The notes under the pieces are model-generated. The model was not told where the DNA came from. It worked only from the letters and a program-made list of their open reading frames with translations, and ran no database searches. A DNA stretch of 64,000 nt, taken from NCBI RefSeq assembly GCF_005239225.2, contig NC_133288.1, positions 6,591,035-6,655,034 on the forward strand, given 5' to 3'. Positions 10,905-21,200 of this stretch are shown here, piece by piece. Position numbers and translations under genes: made by a program. The stretch's first letter is position 1, and every line of letters starts with the position of its first letter. The stretch is from Populus alba (lineage: Eukaryota; Streptophyta; Magnoliopsida; Malpighiales; Salicaceae).

Positions 10905-11270
10905 ATAATTACACTATTAGGACACCAATTTTATATATATTCTCAATCGAGTACATGGATTTTTTTTATTGAGTGCCATGACTTTTTCAAAAAAACTTCA
11001 ATAATCAAGTACTTGCATTTACCGTCTGGCTATTATTTTATTATTTGAAGACGTGTCATTTTTTCATAAATTGTTATTGGTACTTTAACTTTGATTTATT
11101 TACAACAATCAAGTGCATGAATTTTAATCTTTTTATTTTACTACATTTTTTATTGTTCCAATCAAGTAATTTAGTCAATTTCTTCACTTTCCAATATGTT
11201 TTTTTTTTTTTTTTGTTGAAGTTACCCTCTAAAATAATATTATTTTTAATAAATTGAAATATATATTTTA
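10905..11270 (+). repeat. Left arm of a long imperfect inverted repeat
   Basis: This arm pairs with 11690-12045 read in reverse complement: both contain ATTGGTACTTTA, a CAATCAAGT-AATGAATTTTAAT block and a GAGTACAT block in the same order. Within the arm the motif AATCAAGTAC-TG-ATTT recurs (near 10942, 10999, 11104, 11160), suggesting internal subrepeats. A Tourist-like MITE sits between the arms. Confidence 0.6.
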
Positions 11271-11305
11271 AGTTAAATTACATGCTTGTAACGGAATTTA
11301 ACTAA

Positions 11306-11525
11306 GAGCGTGTTTGGCAGTTGTGGTAGCGGTTGCTTTTCAAATAGCTTTTTGTGCCGAAATACATGCAAATGATGTTTTTTCATTTTTTAAAAATCAT
11401 TTTTGATATCAGCACATCAAAACGATCCAAAAAGTACAACCGTAACTCAATTTTAGCAAAAAAAAAAAAAAAAAAATTTTGAATTTTGTCAAAACACCGG
11501 TTTGACAGCAATGCCAAACGGGCTC
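11306..11525. mobile_element. Tourist-like (PIF/Harbinger) MITE with TAA target-site duplication
   Basis: 220-bp element flanked by TAA on both sides. Terminal inverted repeats are GAGCGTGTTTGGCAG at the left and TGCCAAACGGGCTC at the right. The TAA duplication and GAGC-GTTTGGCA ends fit nonautonomous PIF/Harbinger elements. It has no coding capacity. The core ATATCAGCACATCAAAACGA recurs in degraded copies elsewhere in the window. Confidence 0.85.
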
Positions 11526-11689
11526 TAAATACTCTTTAGATGTAAACTCTTTTGAACAATAGTAAGTCATCTACATAAATATTAAAAAATATCTTATAGA
11601 AAATTAAAACTAACAAATAAATTATTTATACAATTAAAATACTTATTGTTTTAATCAGATAAATGAATATCATGTGGTTTCAATATAAA

Positions 11690-12045
11690 TTGAAATTTCA
11701 TGAAATCAAAACGGAGTAAATGCATTAAGAAAATCGCTTGAGTAAAAGGAACCTAGCTAATCAATTAAAAAAATTACTTAATTACAATAAAAATTAAAAA
11801 TATTAAAATTCATTTACTTGATTGACATAAAATAAAAACTAAAGTACCAATAATGATTTAAGAAAGAGCAACACATTATCAAATAACCAAAAAAAAATAG
11901 AAGGTACGTGGATGAAGGTGCTTGATCGAAATTTTTGAAAATGTCGATGTACTCAAACAAAAATAAAATAAAACTAATGTACGTACTCATATTGAAAAGG
12001 TTGTAAAGTTGATATACTGATAATGCACTGTCAATTCCCTTCATT
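11690..12045 (-). repeat. Right arm of the long inverted repeat
   Basis: Reverse-complement counterpart of 10905-11270. Similarity is interrupted by small indels, so this is an old structure: a foldback or Mutator-like element with long terminal repeats, or two oppositely oriented copies of one repeat. Confidence 0.6.
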
Positions 12046-12309
12046 TTTTTCTCTTTTTTGCAACTTTCTTGTGGTTTCAAAAAAAAGTTGTATGCTCGTA
12101 AATTTAAGAAGTTAATTACAAGTTTTAAGTATAACATTTATATATATGTTTTCATGCAAGATTCGACTTCCTGACATATTAGATGCCTATTAGAACTTCT
12201 ACTTCCATGGGATATTAAGGATTTGTGTTCATTTTTCTCATACGTTCTATAGTATATTTCTTGCATCTTATTGTTGCTGGAATTTACATCCATAGTATAT
12301 GAACTGGGT
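12046..12309. other. Intergenic, nothing recognised
   Basis: No supported feature. It links the inverted-repeat arm to the possible gag fragment. Confidence 0.4.
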
Positions 12310-12470
12310 GTATGGCTTGTGCACCATCCTCTCAACAATATGCTCATCAGGGACAAGGCTCGCTTAGCAAGCCTGCGCACAACAACTTCAACAGTGAAAC
12401 AAAGGGTCGAGGAAGACAAGGAGACGGAAAAAATTACAGAAAACATCCCCTTAGGCCCTAGCTAACCAGT
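12310..12470 (+). pseudogene. Possible Copia gag linker fragment
   Basis: One plus frame reads ACAPSSQQYAHQGQGSLSKP followed by an NNFN-SETKGRGRQGDG stretch. This Gln/Gly/Arg-rich composition resembles the linker before the zinc knuckle of plant Copia gag. No zinc knuckle follows. Weakly supported. Confidence 0.3.
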
Positions 12471-12732
12471 GATCCCACTTTAAAAAAGCAAAAATGGAAG
12501 TTTCATCATCATCCTGTCCACACCAACGCAACACATAATCATCAAGAAGACGAATTTAACTTTTAATTCTTATCCATAGAGTGCAAAATCCTCAGTCATT
12601 TAAGTAGAGGGAAGAGAAACATTACTTAATTGAGGGTGTTTTACTATGTTGATTAGCTTCCACTAACGTTGCTAAAACTCTATTAGGGTTCTCATCAATG
12701 CTCACCTTTGTTTCCATACCATTTAACAGTAT

Positions 12733-13068
12733 TCATGGCGCCTGGTAAACACTCACGAGAGACCTGTATCTTTTCTTTCTAGGTCGAGCAACCTCCTCTT
12801 CTTTCCCGAAAATCTCTTCAATCGTCTTTGAAGTGATCTCATTTTGGCTGCTTCGATCGAACTCCTCCTCATCATCTTCAAAATGACCCTCATTCTTATT
12901 CTTTCTCCTCCTCCTCCTCCTCTTCTGATTGTTATTGTTGTTGCTGTAGTCTTCGCCGCTTAGCCGGACGAGTTGTAGCGCTGCAGCCACGTCCAAGTCT
13001 GTTAAGGTCTTGGGATGGATTCTAAGTAAAGCTTCCAGTTCTGCCATTTCCATGGCCATGATCATCAA
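12733..13068 (-). CDS. Small charged plant protein of unknown function
   Basis: Intronless 111-aa frame. The N-terminus has several in-frame Met codons (positions 1, 2, 4, 6, 8), so the start is uncertain; ELEALLRIHPKTLTDLDVAA then begins a predicted amphipathic segment ending LQLVRLSGED. Residues ~42-57 are an Asn run and an Arg/Lys run (possible nuclear signal), then an acidic patch, and the C-terminus is RKKRYRSLVSVYQAP. I recall small uncharacterised plant proteins with the same DVAAALQL and KKRYRSL-Y motifs but know no function. A GA-repeat leader (13092-13115) and a CCAAT/TATA arrangement upstream support a real transcription unit. Composition is more GC-rich than the flanks. Confidence 0.72.
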   Translation of the reverse strand: MMIMAMEMAELEALLRIHPKTLTDLDVAAALQLVRLSGEDYSNNNNNQKRRRRRRKNKNEGHFEDDEEEFDRSSQNEITSKTIEEIFGKEEEVARPRKKRYRSLVSVYQAP

Positions 13069-13091
13069 GATTCAAGAAATCAACACGAGAA

Positions 13092-13115
13092 AGAGAGAGA
13101 GAGAGAGAGAGAGAG
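13092..13115. repeat. (GA)n microsatellite in leader of the small gene
   Basis: Uninterrupted GA tract about 25 bp upstream of the start codon. On the coding strand it is a CT-rich tract, common in plant 5' leaders. Confidence 0.9.
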
Positions 13116-13182
13116 TGGGAGATTAGCTTGCTTTCTCAGTTATCTCTTTCCTCATTATTGATCTTAGACGGTTTTATCTTCG

Positions 13183-13190
13183 GTTTATAG
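13183..13190 (-). promoter_or_regulatory. Probable TATA box for the small gene
   Basis: Minus-strand CCAATCCTATAAACCG has a CCAAT immediately followed by CTATAAAC, about 115 bp upstream of the first Met codon. Spacing is compatible with an ~85-nt leader containing the GA tract. Confidence 0.5.
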
Positions 13191-13195
13191 GATTG

Positions 13196-14289
13196 GCAAA
13201 ATTGGCAGAGAGCGCGTTGGAGGGCACGTTCGTGTGTAGTCTGAAAGAAACTGCAAGGTAGGTTCTATGAAGATGGCAGGAAGATGGGTAGCTTGTGATG
13301 TGAGGGATACGCAAATAAAGGATTATTTTAAGAAAACCCACGCCATGACTTCCTTTAACTTCTTGTCTGGGGTCCAGATTGACCCACGTCATCAATTCCA
13401 AATTAGTACTTCAAATCAGGTCGTCACTGTCTTGTCGTTATTGAATGATTTGAACATTATTTTATAGTGCTTTCTTCTTTTTCTACTTCGCGCATCCATT
13501 GATTTTGTTTGGATTTTATGATAAAACAAAGTAAAATACCTGGAATTTATTTTTCAGGAGCTTCACTGTTTCTTTTTTTTCTTATAGGCTAATTAGTTGA
13601 AATCAAATTTGAAATTATGGTTAACATACCAAAATAAAAGATAAAGGACGACATGTAAAACACGAAGAAAAAAAACATGGTCAATTTTAAATTCATAATA
13701 ATTTATTTTATTTTATTTATTTTTCAATCCTAAAATTTAAAAAATAAGAGAGAAATTTGTTAAAAAATAACAGAAAATATAAAGTTGACGATTGTCATGG
13801 TTCTGATAACCAAAATAGTAAAACTTAATATAAAAAAAACACATAAATTCAAAAGAAAAGCGGGTGTTAAATATTTTTGTACTAATCTAAATAGTATTAA
13901 CAACTCTTTCATAGTTAATCGATTTAATACATCTATTTTCACTAAACATAAATAGCATCTTTGAATTTCTCAATTAAAAAGATATTGATAAAATAAAATG
14001 CATCAATAACATTGAAATATTCTCCTATTATATTAAAAATTAACTTGAAATCCTACCTGTGACATAGCACGGGTTTTAAAACTAATAACCAAACTATATC
14101 TTAGATCATTTTCCTTCTACGCAAATTATAAATTGAAGTAAAAGTAAAAGTAAAAGTAAAAGAGAAGTCTATTTTTTTATTCTTATTTTAAGGTATTTTA
14201 ATTTATAATACTTGTAAAATAACAAAATGATAAGAAAGAAGTTATGATGTTTAAATGTGTGTTTAGTATTGTAGTGCATGATGATTTTT
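13196..14289. other. Intergenic, no gene recognised
   Basis: 13200-13470 is less AT-rich and may be distal promoter. The rest is AT-rich. A short (AAAGT)n tract occupies 14137-14162. No coding family was recognised. Confidence 0.45.
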
Positions 14290-14639
14290 AAAAGTGTTAT
14301 TCAATTGAAAACAAGAGAAACAATCATCTAAAGGAGGGAGAAATCATTGACCGAAGAAGAGATAACTGATGACTATTATTGCTGAAGTGAGAGAAAGAGA
14401 GAGGATTTAGAGAGAAGAGAAGAAATGGGAAAAAGTTAGGAATTGCCTTAATATATTTGGGTTTAACATCACCGAAAAAAATTTTGATTGGTTCATCTAT
14501 TAGCACTAAACCACGTCAACACATCACCAAAAACTTTGTCAACAATTTTTTTTTATACCACTAATGACTCCATCAGTAAATTCATCGATCATTTAAAAAT
14601 TTTAAAACTCTTTAAAAAACCCTTAAATTCACCGATGAC

Positions 14640-15130
14640 TTTTCATTTGTCAATATATATGTAGGTGAATCCAATCCCTTGAATTATTCTTCAAACTCTT
14701 TGTAATTATTTGATGATTTTATATTTTGTCAGTAAAACAATCGAAGAATGAAAATTCCTTAATTCTTCTTTGCAATTCTCCAATGATATTATTTTATGTT
14801 GATGACTATGTTAGTATTTAATATCATTGATGGAAAATAGTCCATCGAAAAATCTATATGTTGGTTTACATTCTTGAATCCTTCCTCAAACTCTTTGTAA
14901 TTCTCTGATGATTTCATGTTCTGTCAGTAAAACAGTTAAAGAATAAAAATTCCTTAGTTCTTCTCTATAATTCTCATATGATATTTTTGTTCTTTGGTGA
15001 TTCTATTGGTATTTAATATCATTGACAGAAAATAGATCATTGAAGAATTCATTTGTCGATTTAGATTCCTAGATGGTTCCCTAAACTCTTTGTAATCCTC
15101 CGATAATTTTATATTATGTTGGGGATTTTG
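14640..15130. repeat. 195-bp tandem repeats (about 2.5 copies) in CACTA subterminal region
   Basis: AAACTCTTTGTAAT or a close variant starts at 14693, 14888 and 15083, an exact 195-bp spacing. Each unit carries CTGTCAGTAAAACA-, TTCCTTA(A/G)TTCTTC- and TATTTAATATCATTGA-type blocks in the same order. Confidence 0.85.
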
Positions 15131-15349
15131 TCGGTAAATTTATAATGATTAATTTTTTTTATCGGATATAATTCCTATTGAACCTAATTACATAATAGCA
15201 ACAAGTGCATTCATAACATATTAAAACCACAATCACAATAATAAACACTTGATAAATGTATAAAGTTGAAATACAATATACAATGACAATAAATATGTTA
15301 ATTGCATAATAATGTTTTACATCTAAAATCATTTTAGATCCACTATTTA

Positions 15350-15850
15350 ATATGAATCCTCATCATCTTCATCTTCATGTTCATTATCTTCTTTGTTGAA
15401 TTGAAGTTGGTTAATCCCTTCATCTTCATCATCTTCTATATTTCTATTGGTACTCAATATATCATTTAACTTGTTAAAATCAACATAAACATAAATATTC
15501 TCTATGACATAAAAATTTGAATCTACTTCTAACTCGGTAGATAGAGTAAATTAATATCTATCAATTAACTCATTTAGTTGAAACACATTCCCCCCCTCTA
15601 ATTACTTCATCATTACTATCATGAACAACTTGGAAACAACTCATAAGTTTTGGGTGTGCAAACCAACATAAGTATTTTTCAACAAACCTTTTTTAAAAAA
15701 ATACATCATCACAACATTTAATTGGTGAAACTTTTTATTTTTACACTTCACATATGGACATCTAATTTCACCTCCATTAACATTTTTTGGATTGAAAAGT
15801 GCAAGATTAATAAAACTCTTAAGCCATTTACAATAATCTTCCCTATACAA
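15350..15850 (-). pseudogene. CACTA transposase-associated domain fragment
   Basis: The 69-aa frame at 15641-15850 contains LALFNPKNVNGGEIRCPYVK followed by CKNKKFH and VVMMYFFKKGL. It matches the N-terminal 'Transpos_assoc' domain of plant En/Spm proteins (FALSNPKNVNGGKIRCPC-KCKN...HLFKKGF). The usual second cysteine of CPC is tyrosine here. Downstream the frame is broken but an Asp/Glu-rich stretch persists (15355-15430). The catalytic transposase is absent. Confidence 0.75.
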
Positions 15851-16657
15851 TCCTTAGAATGAATATCGATATATTTAAGAACCATTATTCATTAATTACT
15901 TAGAAAACCGATATAAAATAATGATAACAACATTTCTTAATAATATAACAAACCATTCAAAATTGAACTTTGGTAATTCAAAATAAATTCACAATCTAAT
16001 AACAAAAAAAAGTTGTATAAAAAAGTAATGATTGATGCGTCAAAATATTAGCTAAATAAGTCCAATTAACAACATTTAATCTTGGTACCCAACTGATTAT
16101 TTATTATTTATTCAATTCAAACTTATTTAATAATCTAAATTAATACCATTTAATTGTTATGAATTCCACAAAAAAAATCAATTTCTCTTAAATTTTCCAA
16201 CATAACAATAAAATTGATAAAATATGATTGTTGCCCATTAAATAACTCATCATTTCTTTCATTATAACACACATGAGTTACAAAGTCAAATTCAAAATTA
16301 AAATCAATTTCTTCAAATTTAAAATAAAATCAATTTTTTTTCAAATTACAAACAACATTGTTGCTGATAAAATTTGTAATGAGATATTACAATGAAAGTT
16401 ACCGTAGATAAATCCATTGAAAAATGACTACATATCATATTAACAACAAAATCATTAAATAAATATTTTTTATTTTTCAATTATTTTATTATATTGGTGA
16501 TACTCTCAATAATTACGAATAGGATTTTTTCTATCAGTAATTATGTGGAAAATAACCAACAAAAATATCTGATCGCTATTATGACTGGGCATTATTGGTA
16601 AAAAATATTTCGTAAGTAACTCTGTTGCTATTTTATAATTTTATCTTTATGGTAGTG

Positions 16658-17727
16658 TGACAAGACTAGCAATAATTACTATTTTATATGACAACGACCA
16701 TGCAAGTAAATGCATGTCAGATTATTATAATAGAAGACATGATTAATTGCACAGTATCATGCACTACATAATATTATTATTCACCTACTTTTTTCAAGTT
16801 TTGGGCAGCGTGATACTTCATCCTTTTTCATAATCTCAATTTTGGAAATTTCCTTGTTAATACCTCATGAGTTCTTTCGAAATATATATTCAGAGAAGTC
16901 ATTTGAGGTCTTGAAGAACGTACGAGAGGCATCTGTGAGCTGATCTGCCATGAAACTTACAAAACGCGGCCGGCCAATCTTTGCGCTTCTTAGTGGCGGA
17001 GTCATGGCGACGATGATCCGAACCTTCAACGAATTTCCTCTTTTCCTCTCAATGGTCAACACAGCACCAAACTACTTTTTGGCTATGGTGTCTGCCAACA
17101 ACCCTCAAACAATTTGCAAGTTAGCCAAGAGTTTTCTCCAGAGTCTAGCAGAAATCGATGCCAGGATTATGCAACATAGTATTTTACATTATTTTCTGCC
17201 TTCTGTAATATGAAATCTGTAAAAAGAAATTGATACTGCTATATATAAAATAGAATTTTAGTGACAAATGTTCTATAATTATTATGTATGGATTAATTAC
17301 CATGATCACAACAAGTCTTTGTCCGACAGACAATTGCTTTATTCCTCGCGTAGACTATTCAATGAGAGAGAGCTTTAAGTAACCTTTAGTTGTCAACACC
17401 CAAATAACTTTCTTTTTCTTTCTTTTTGGTCCAACACGCCCCAATTTAAATAACCTTTCAATCTTGCGACTTAAATATTCGATATTTATGATTTCTTATC
17501 AAATAATGAGAAACTAACACCGAGTTATTTGATCGATGGACCTCTATGAGAAACTTGATGGCATATGATTTGTAGATTTAAAATTTACTCATCTTATAAA
17601 GAAATACCGAGTTAAAATGGAGGGAGTAGAAATAATTAAATTTGCAAGGAAAAATAAAAAAAGAAGGATTGTTATCGATCCTCTTACAATCATAATAATA
17701 ATCTGCTTCACTAATTAAATTTAGTAG
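16658..17727. other. Intergenic with an unassigned ORF-like island at 16865-17213
   Basis: 16900-17180 is less AT-rich and open on both strands: 87 codons plus (16950-17213) and 65 codons minus (16865-17062). Neither matches a family I recognise. The plus frame has LAKSFLQSLAEIDARIM near its end. It may be an exon fragment captured by, or left beside, the CACTA element. The rest is AT-rich. Confidence 0.35.
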
Positions 17728-17770
17728 ATGGATCTCCTGAAAGGATCTCCCATCCTTTCAGGAGATCCAT
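17728..17770. repeat. Perfect 19-bp inverted repeat with 5-nt loop
   Basis: Left arm ATGGATCTCCTGAAAGGAT (17728-17746), spacer CTCCC, right arm its exact reverse complement (17752-17770). It lies about 510 bp beyond the CESA stop codon, on the 3' side of that gene. Confidence 0.92.
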
Positions 17771-18279
17771 GGACATGTATTCCTAGCTCGGCAACAAAGC
17801 TGCTGTTGAAGACGGATAGTGACAGAAGAGCAGAAATGGTGAAAGGATCTTCAATGTTTTCCGGGAATTAAGGTAGAGGTGAGACCACATAATGCCATAA
17901 TATTTGCACTCACAACACAAGGCTACATCAAGTCCAGACGGCGGCGAGACAATAAAACAATTATATAGTCGAGTGGTTTAAGACACTTGTATGGATCCCC
18001 ACATTGACGGGGACAATTTATGATTCAATGCCATTGAGACACAGAAACTCGTGTGAAGAACATAACCCTCTAGAACCCACAAGAATTTAATAAAAGAATT
18101 AATGAAAACCCTGTAAAGAAAAAAAAGTGTCATATTCCCAAACCCAAAAGTATCTACACCCCCAAATTACAGCTTTCTTCTCAAAAATATTTCCTTCTCT
18201 TCGGCCATTGGCAAGCATGTCGCGTCCAGTCTGTGGACTGCCTCCAGGCCCCTTGAATCCATAATGATCTTGATGTGGC
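17771..18279 (-). other. 3' flank / 3' UTR of CESA6-like gene, with a possible SINE fragment
   Basis: About 500 bp between the hairpin and the CESA stop, probably containing the 3' UTR nearest the stop. Plus-strand 17968-18040 has TCGAGTGGTTTAAGACA (A-box-like) and ATGATTCAATGCC (B-box-like), which could be a tRNA-derived fragment; support is weak. Confidence 0.4.
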
Positions 18280-21200
18280 CTAATCACAGTTCAAGCCACA
18301 CAGTTCCAAGACAGGACCATCTCTTGACACAAATGGGTTTATACGAACCCACAGGAGAGTTAGGATTGAAGACAGTAGAATTGACCATACCAAAATGATG
18401 GTGGGCATGCGATCTTGTTTCCCGAGAAGCCCTTTGAGGAAGGGGTAGAGGTGGAGGATGACCCATAGGGCAAAAAATAGCCTCCCAAACAATGGACCCC
18501 ATGAATCATACCCATTGTTGATGGCGTCTGAGACCCCAACCACAACGCCAACTATGTTCATGATCAACAACGTTGTAGGAGGGATCAACAGTGATGTCCA
18601 CTTGAATATGTAAAGCTCTGAGAATTCTCCATCATCTGCTCCTTTTGATGTAACAGTGAAGTTTGTACTAACACCAGCCAAAACCTTGAGCAAACCCTGG
18701 AAGAGAGCAAACAGGTGTGATGAAACACCTCCAATCACCCAAAATTGTTCATTTCTCCACCAGTCATCTATCCCGACACCACCCCACTGCATCTCGAGGA
18801 TACCAGTTGCAGCTATAGATATGAAGAGGGCTATGAACACGATACTGGCATAATTACTAATCTGTACAACATAAAAGACCCGATTTAGATTGAAGAGTAG
18901 ATGATTAGTGGCAGCTAGAACCACATAAAAAAGCAGCATTTCCATGCTATACAACAACTACATGAAAAACATGCTTTTCAAAGAACAATAATTCTTTCAA
19001 ATCCCATGCAACCATGAGCTGATTAACAATAAGCGATCAAGCTACTTAACAGAACATGTCTCGTAGAAAGAAGGGATGATTGATAAACATAATAGAGACG
19101 CAACAGATCATAACAGAAACTTTCAAGATTTTAGGAAGAATAACCAACTTTTACCAAGAATAACTATGTTTCAATTTTCCAACTGAATTTAATAACACAA
19201 TGCGGGGCGTTACCTCAGGAACAATGAATTTCCCAGTGAGAAGGCATATGGCTGGTAGTGTACAGTAAATAAGCAAGGGAATGGATGTCCAAGGATACAC
19301 AACTGAGTTTATGTAGGAAAATCGTTCCAACCACTTCAATCCACCCCCATAACCATACCAAATTGGACAGTGTCTACTGAAGAAAATCTCAACAGAACCG
19401 AGGGCCCACCGAAGAACCTGGTGTAGACGATCTGACAGGTTAATTGGAGCTGACCCCTTGAATGCAGGCCGCTTAGGTATGCAGTAAACAGACCGCCATC
19501 CATGGCAGTGCATCTTGAATCCTGTCAAGATATCCTCTGTAACAGAGCCATATATCCAGCCAACCTGGTTCAGTACAAAAATTTTAGATGATATGTGGGA
19601 GATAAAAGCACAACTTTCTTATGGTGGGTTTGAACAGTTCAAGTCTCTTTGTTTTCACTTACTTCCTTTCCCCATTCTGTTTTATCTTCATAACCACAGC
19701 TGATAACTTGGATGGCTTCTCTCAGCAGTGATGCAGGAGATGCATCCCGAGGAACTCCACCATTCTCAAGAAGAGTGGAAACTACAAACACTGGAGATTG
19801 CCCAAACTTCTTTTCCAGCTTCATTTGGGATGTTTCAGAAGATTTTTCCGAAGTTGATTCTGCAATATCAGCCAACTCTAAGAGATCTAAAATTTAAACA
19901 CAGATGAATAAAACACAATGGGTGCAGTAGCAGTAGCTTAGTAAAACCTTCGATTCCTTCAATATTTTCAAGGGCATGTATCTGCTTTGATGCTTCCCTG
20001 TTCTTTGACTTCTTCTTCTCCTTTTTTGGCTTCGATTTCTTGTTTTTTCTGGACCCACACCATAGACAGCACCATTTTGGCAAACAGTTGCAAGTCTTGC
20101 CAGGGGGCTTCTTCTTGACAGGTGCATCATAACCATAAAGTGCTTGCCTCCGAAAAACACACCCAGTTCCAACATATATTGGTCCTTGTAAACCATCTAA
20201 TCCTTTCATATTTATCTGTTTTCAATTAGGAGATCAGCTTTTCCATCGTAGTCAATAACATCATAAGAGAAAAGGAGATGCAGGAAAGCGAAATACACAT
20301 ACATCAAAGAATACAACGTTTCGATTCGAGTATCTATCATGACGATCAATGCCATCAAATCGTTGAGGAAACTGCACATAACAAACTTTTTTCCCTGATG
20401 TTGGATCCATCATGAAACACATGGCTTCTCTAAGTGCTCCGCTATTGTTAATATAATGGTCACAATCAACATTCAGAAGATAAGGGGCATTTGACAGAAC
20501 TGCAGAGACCCGCATCTATTACAATCATAAAAGAATAGACAAAGCTTATTAGTTCTTGGCCAAATGTTAAATGTTAGATAAAAATGTAACAGAACAAAAA
20601 AAGGCCATCCATAGATGTTAAGAATATACAAGTCATCCAACATCCATCGCTTACCAGTGAATTCATGGCCCCAGCCTTCTTATGGTGTTCGAACCCTGGT
20701 CTCTTCTCACGAGAAACATAAACCAGACGAGGTAACTCGCATCCTTCCACATCACGAACTCCACTTTGACCAAGGAAAACCTGCAAAGAAAAGAGCATTT
20801 TCTTTACATGGCGCATGAGTGCATCCCTACAATTTACAGTACCTAATCCTCTACTTGAGTGGCGTAAACCCCATAATTAGTGAGGAAATCTAGTAACATT
20901 TAGACTGACTAGTCACTTGACAACAGTATGTGGAGCAAGAACTGTAGAATTGGTACAATCAGCATGTCAAAAGCAATTGGATGACAGAATTTCAGGAAGC
21001 ATGGCAGTTAGCTGGTAAGAGTAGCACCTCGATACAAGTAACAAACCCAGCAAACAACAAAATAGTAAAGACAAAAGTAACATCATGCTTACCAAATACA
21101 TACAAAAGGAACAACAAAGCATAAGCATCAGTGTCAGGATTAAAAAACATGGTGCGTTTATCAAGGAAAAATGACTAAATTTTACCTGAACATGCATTAT

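Larger units (their letters stand above)
14290..16657 (-). mobile_element. Decayed CACTA (En/Spm) DNA transposon
   Basis: The right terminus is GGTAGTG at 16651-16657, which on the minus strand is a CACTACC 5' end followed by AT-rich subterminal sequence with repeated TACTGATAGAAAA-like words. The minus strand then encodes a transposase-associated domain (15641-15850), and 195-bp tandem repeats at 14640-15130 would be the opposite subterminal region. The matching left CACTA end and target-site duplication could not be fixed, so 14290 is an estimate. Confidence 0.65.

Noticed and set aside
14505..14509. CACTA at 14505 as the left terminus of the CACTA element
   Set aside because: Beyond five bases it does not match the inverted right end (CACTACCATAAAG), and flanking triplets do not form a target-site duplication.
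17817..17836. TGACAGAAGAG resembling the start of miR156
   Set aside because: The match stops after 11 bases and no complementary arm forms a precursor hairpin around it.
18284..18551. Alternative-frame minus ORFs inside the last CESA exon
   Set aside because: They overlap the conserved CESA C-terminus and show no independent similarity.
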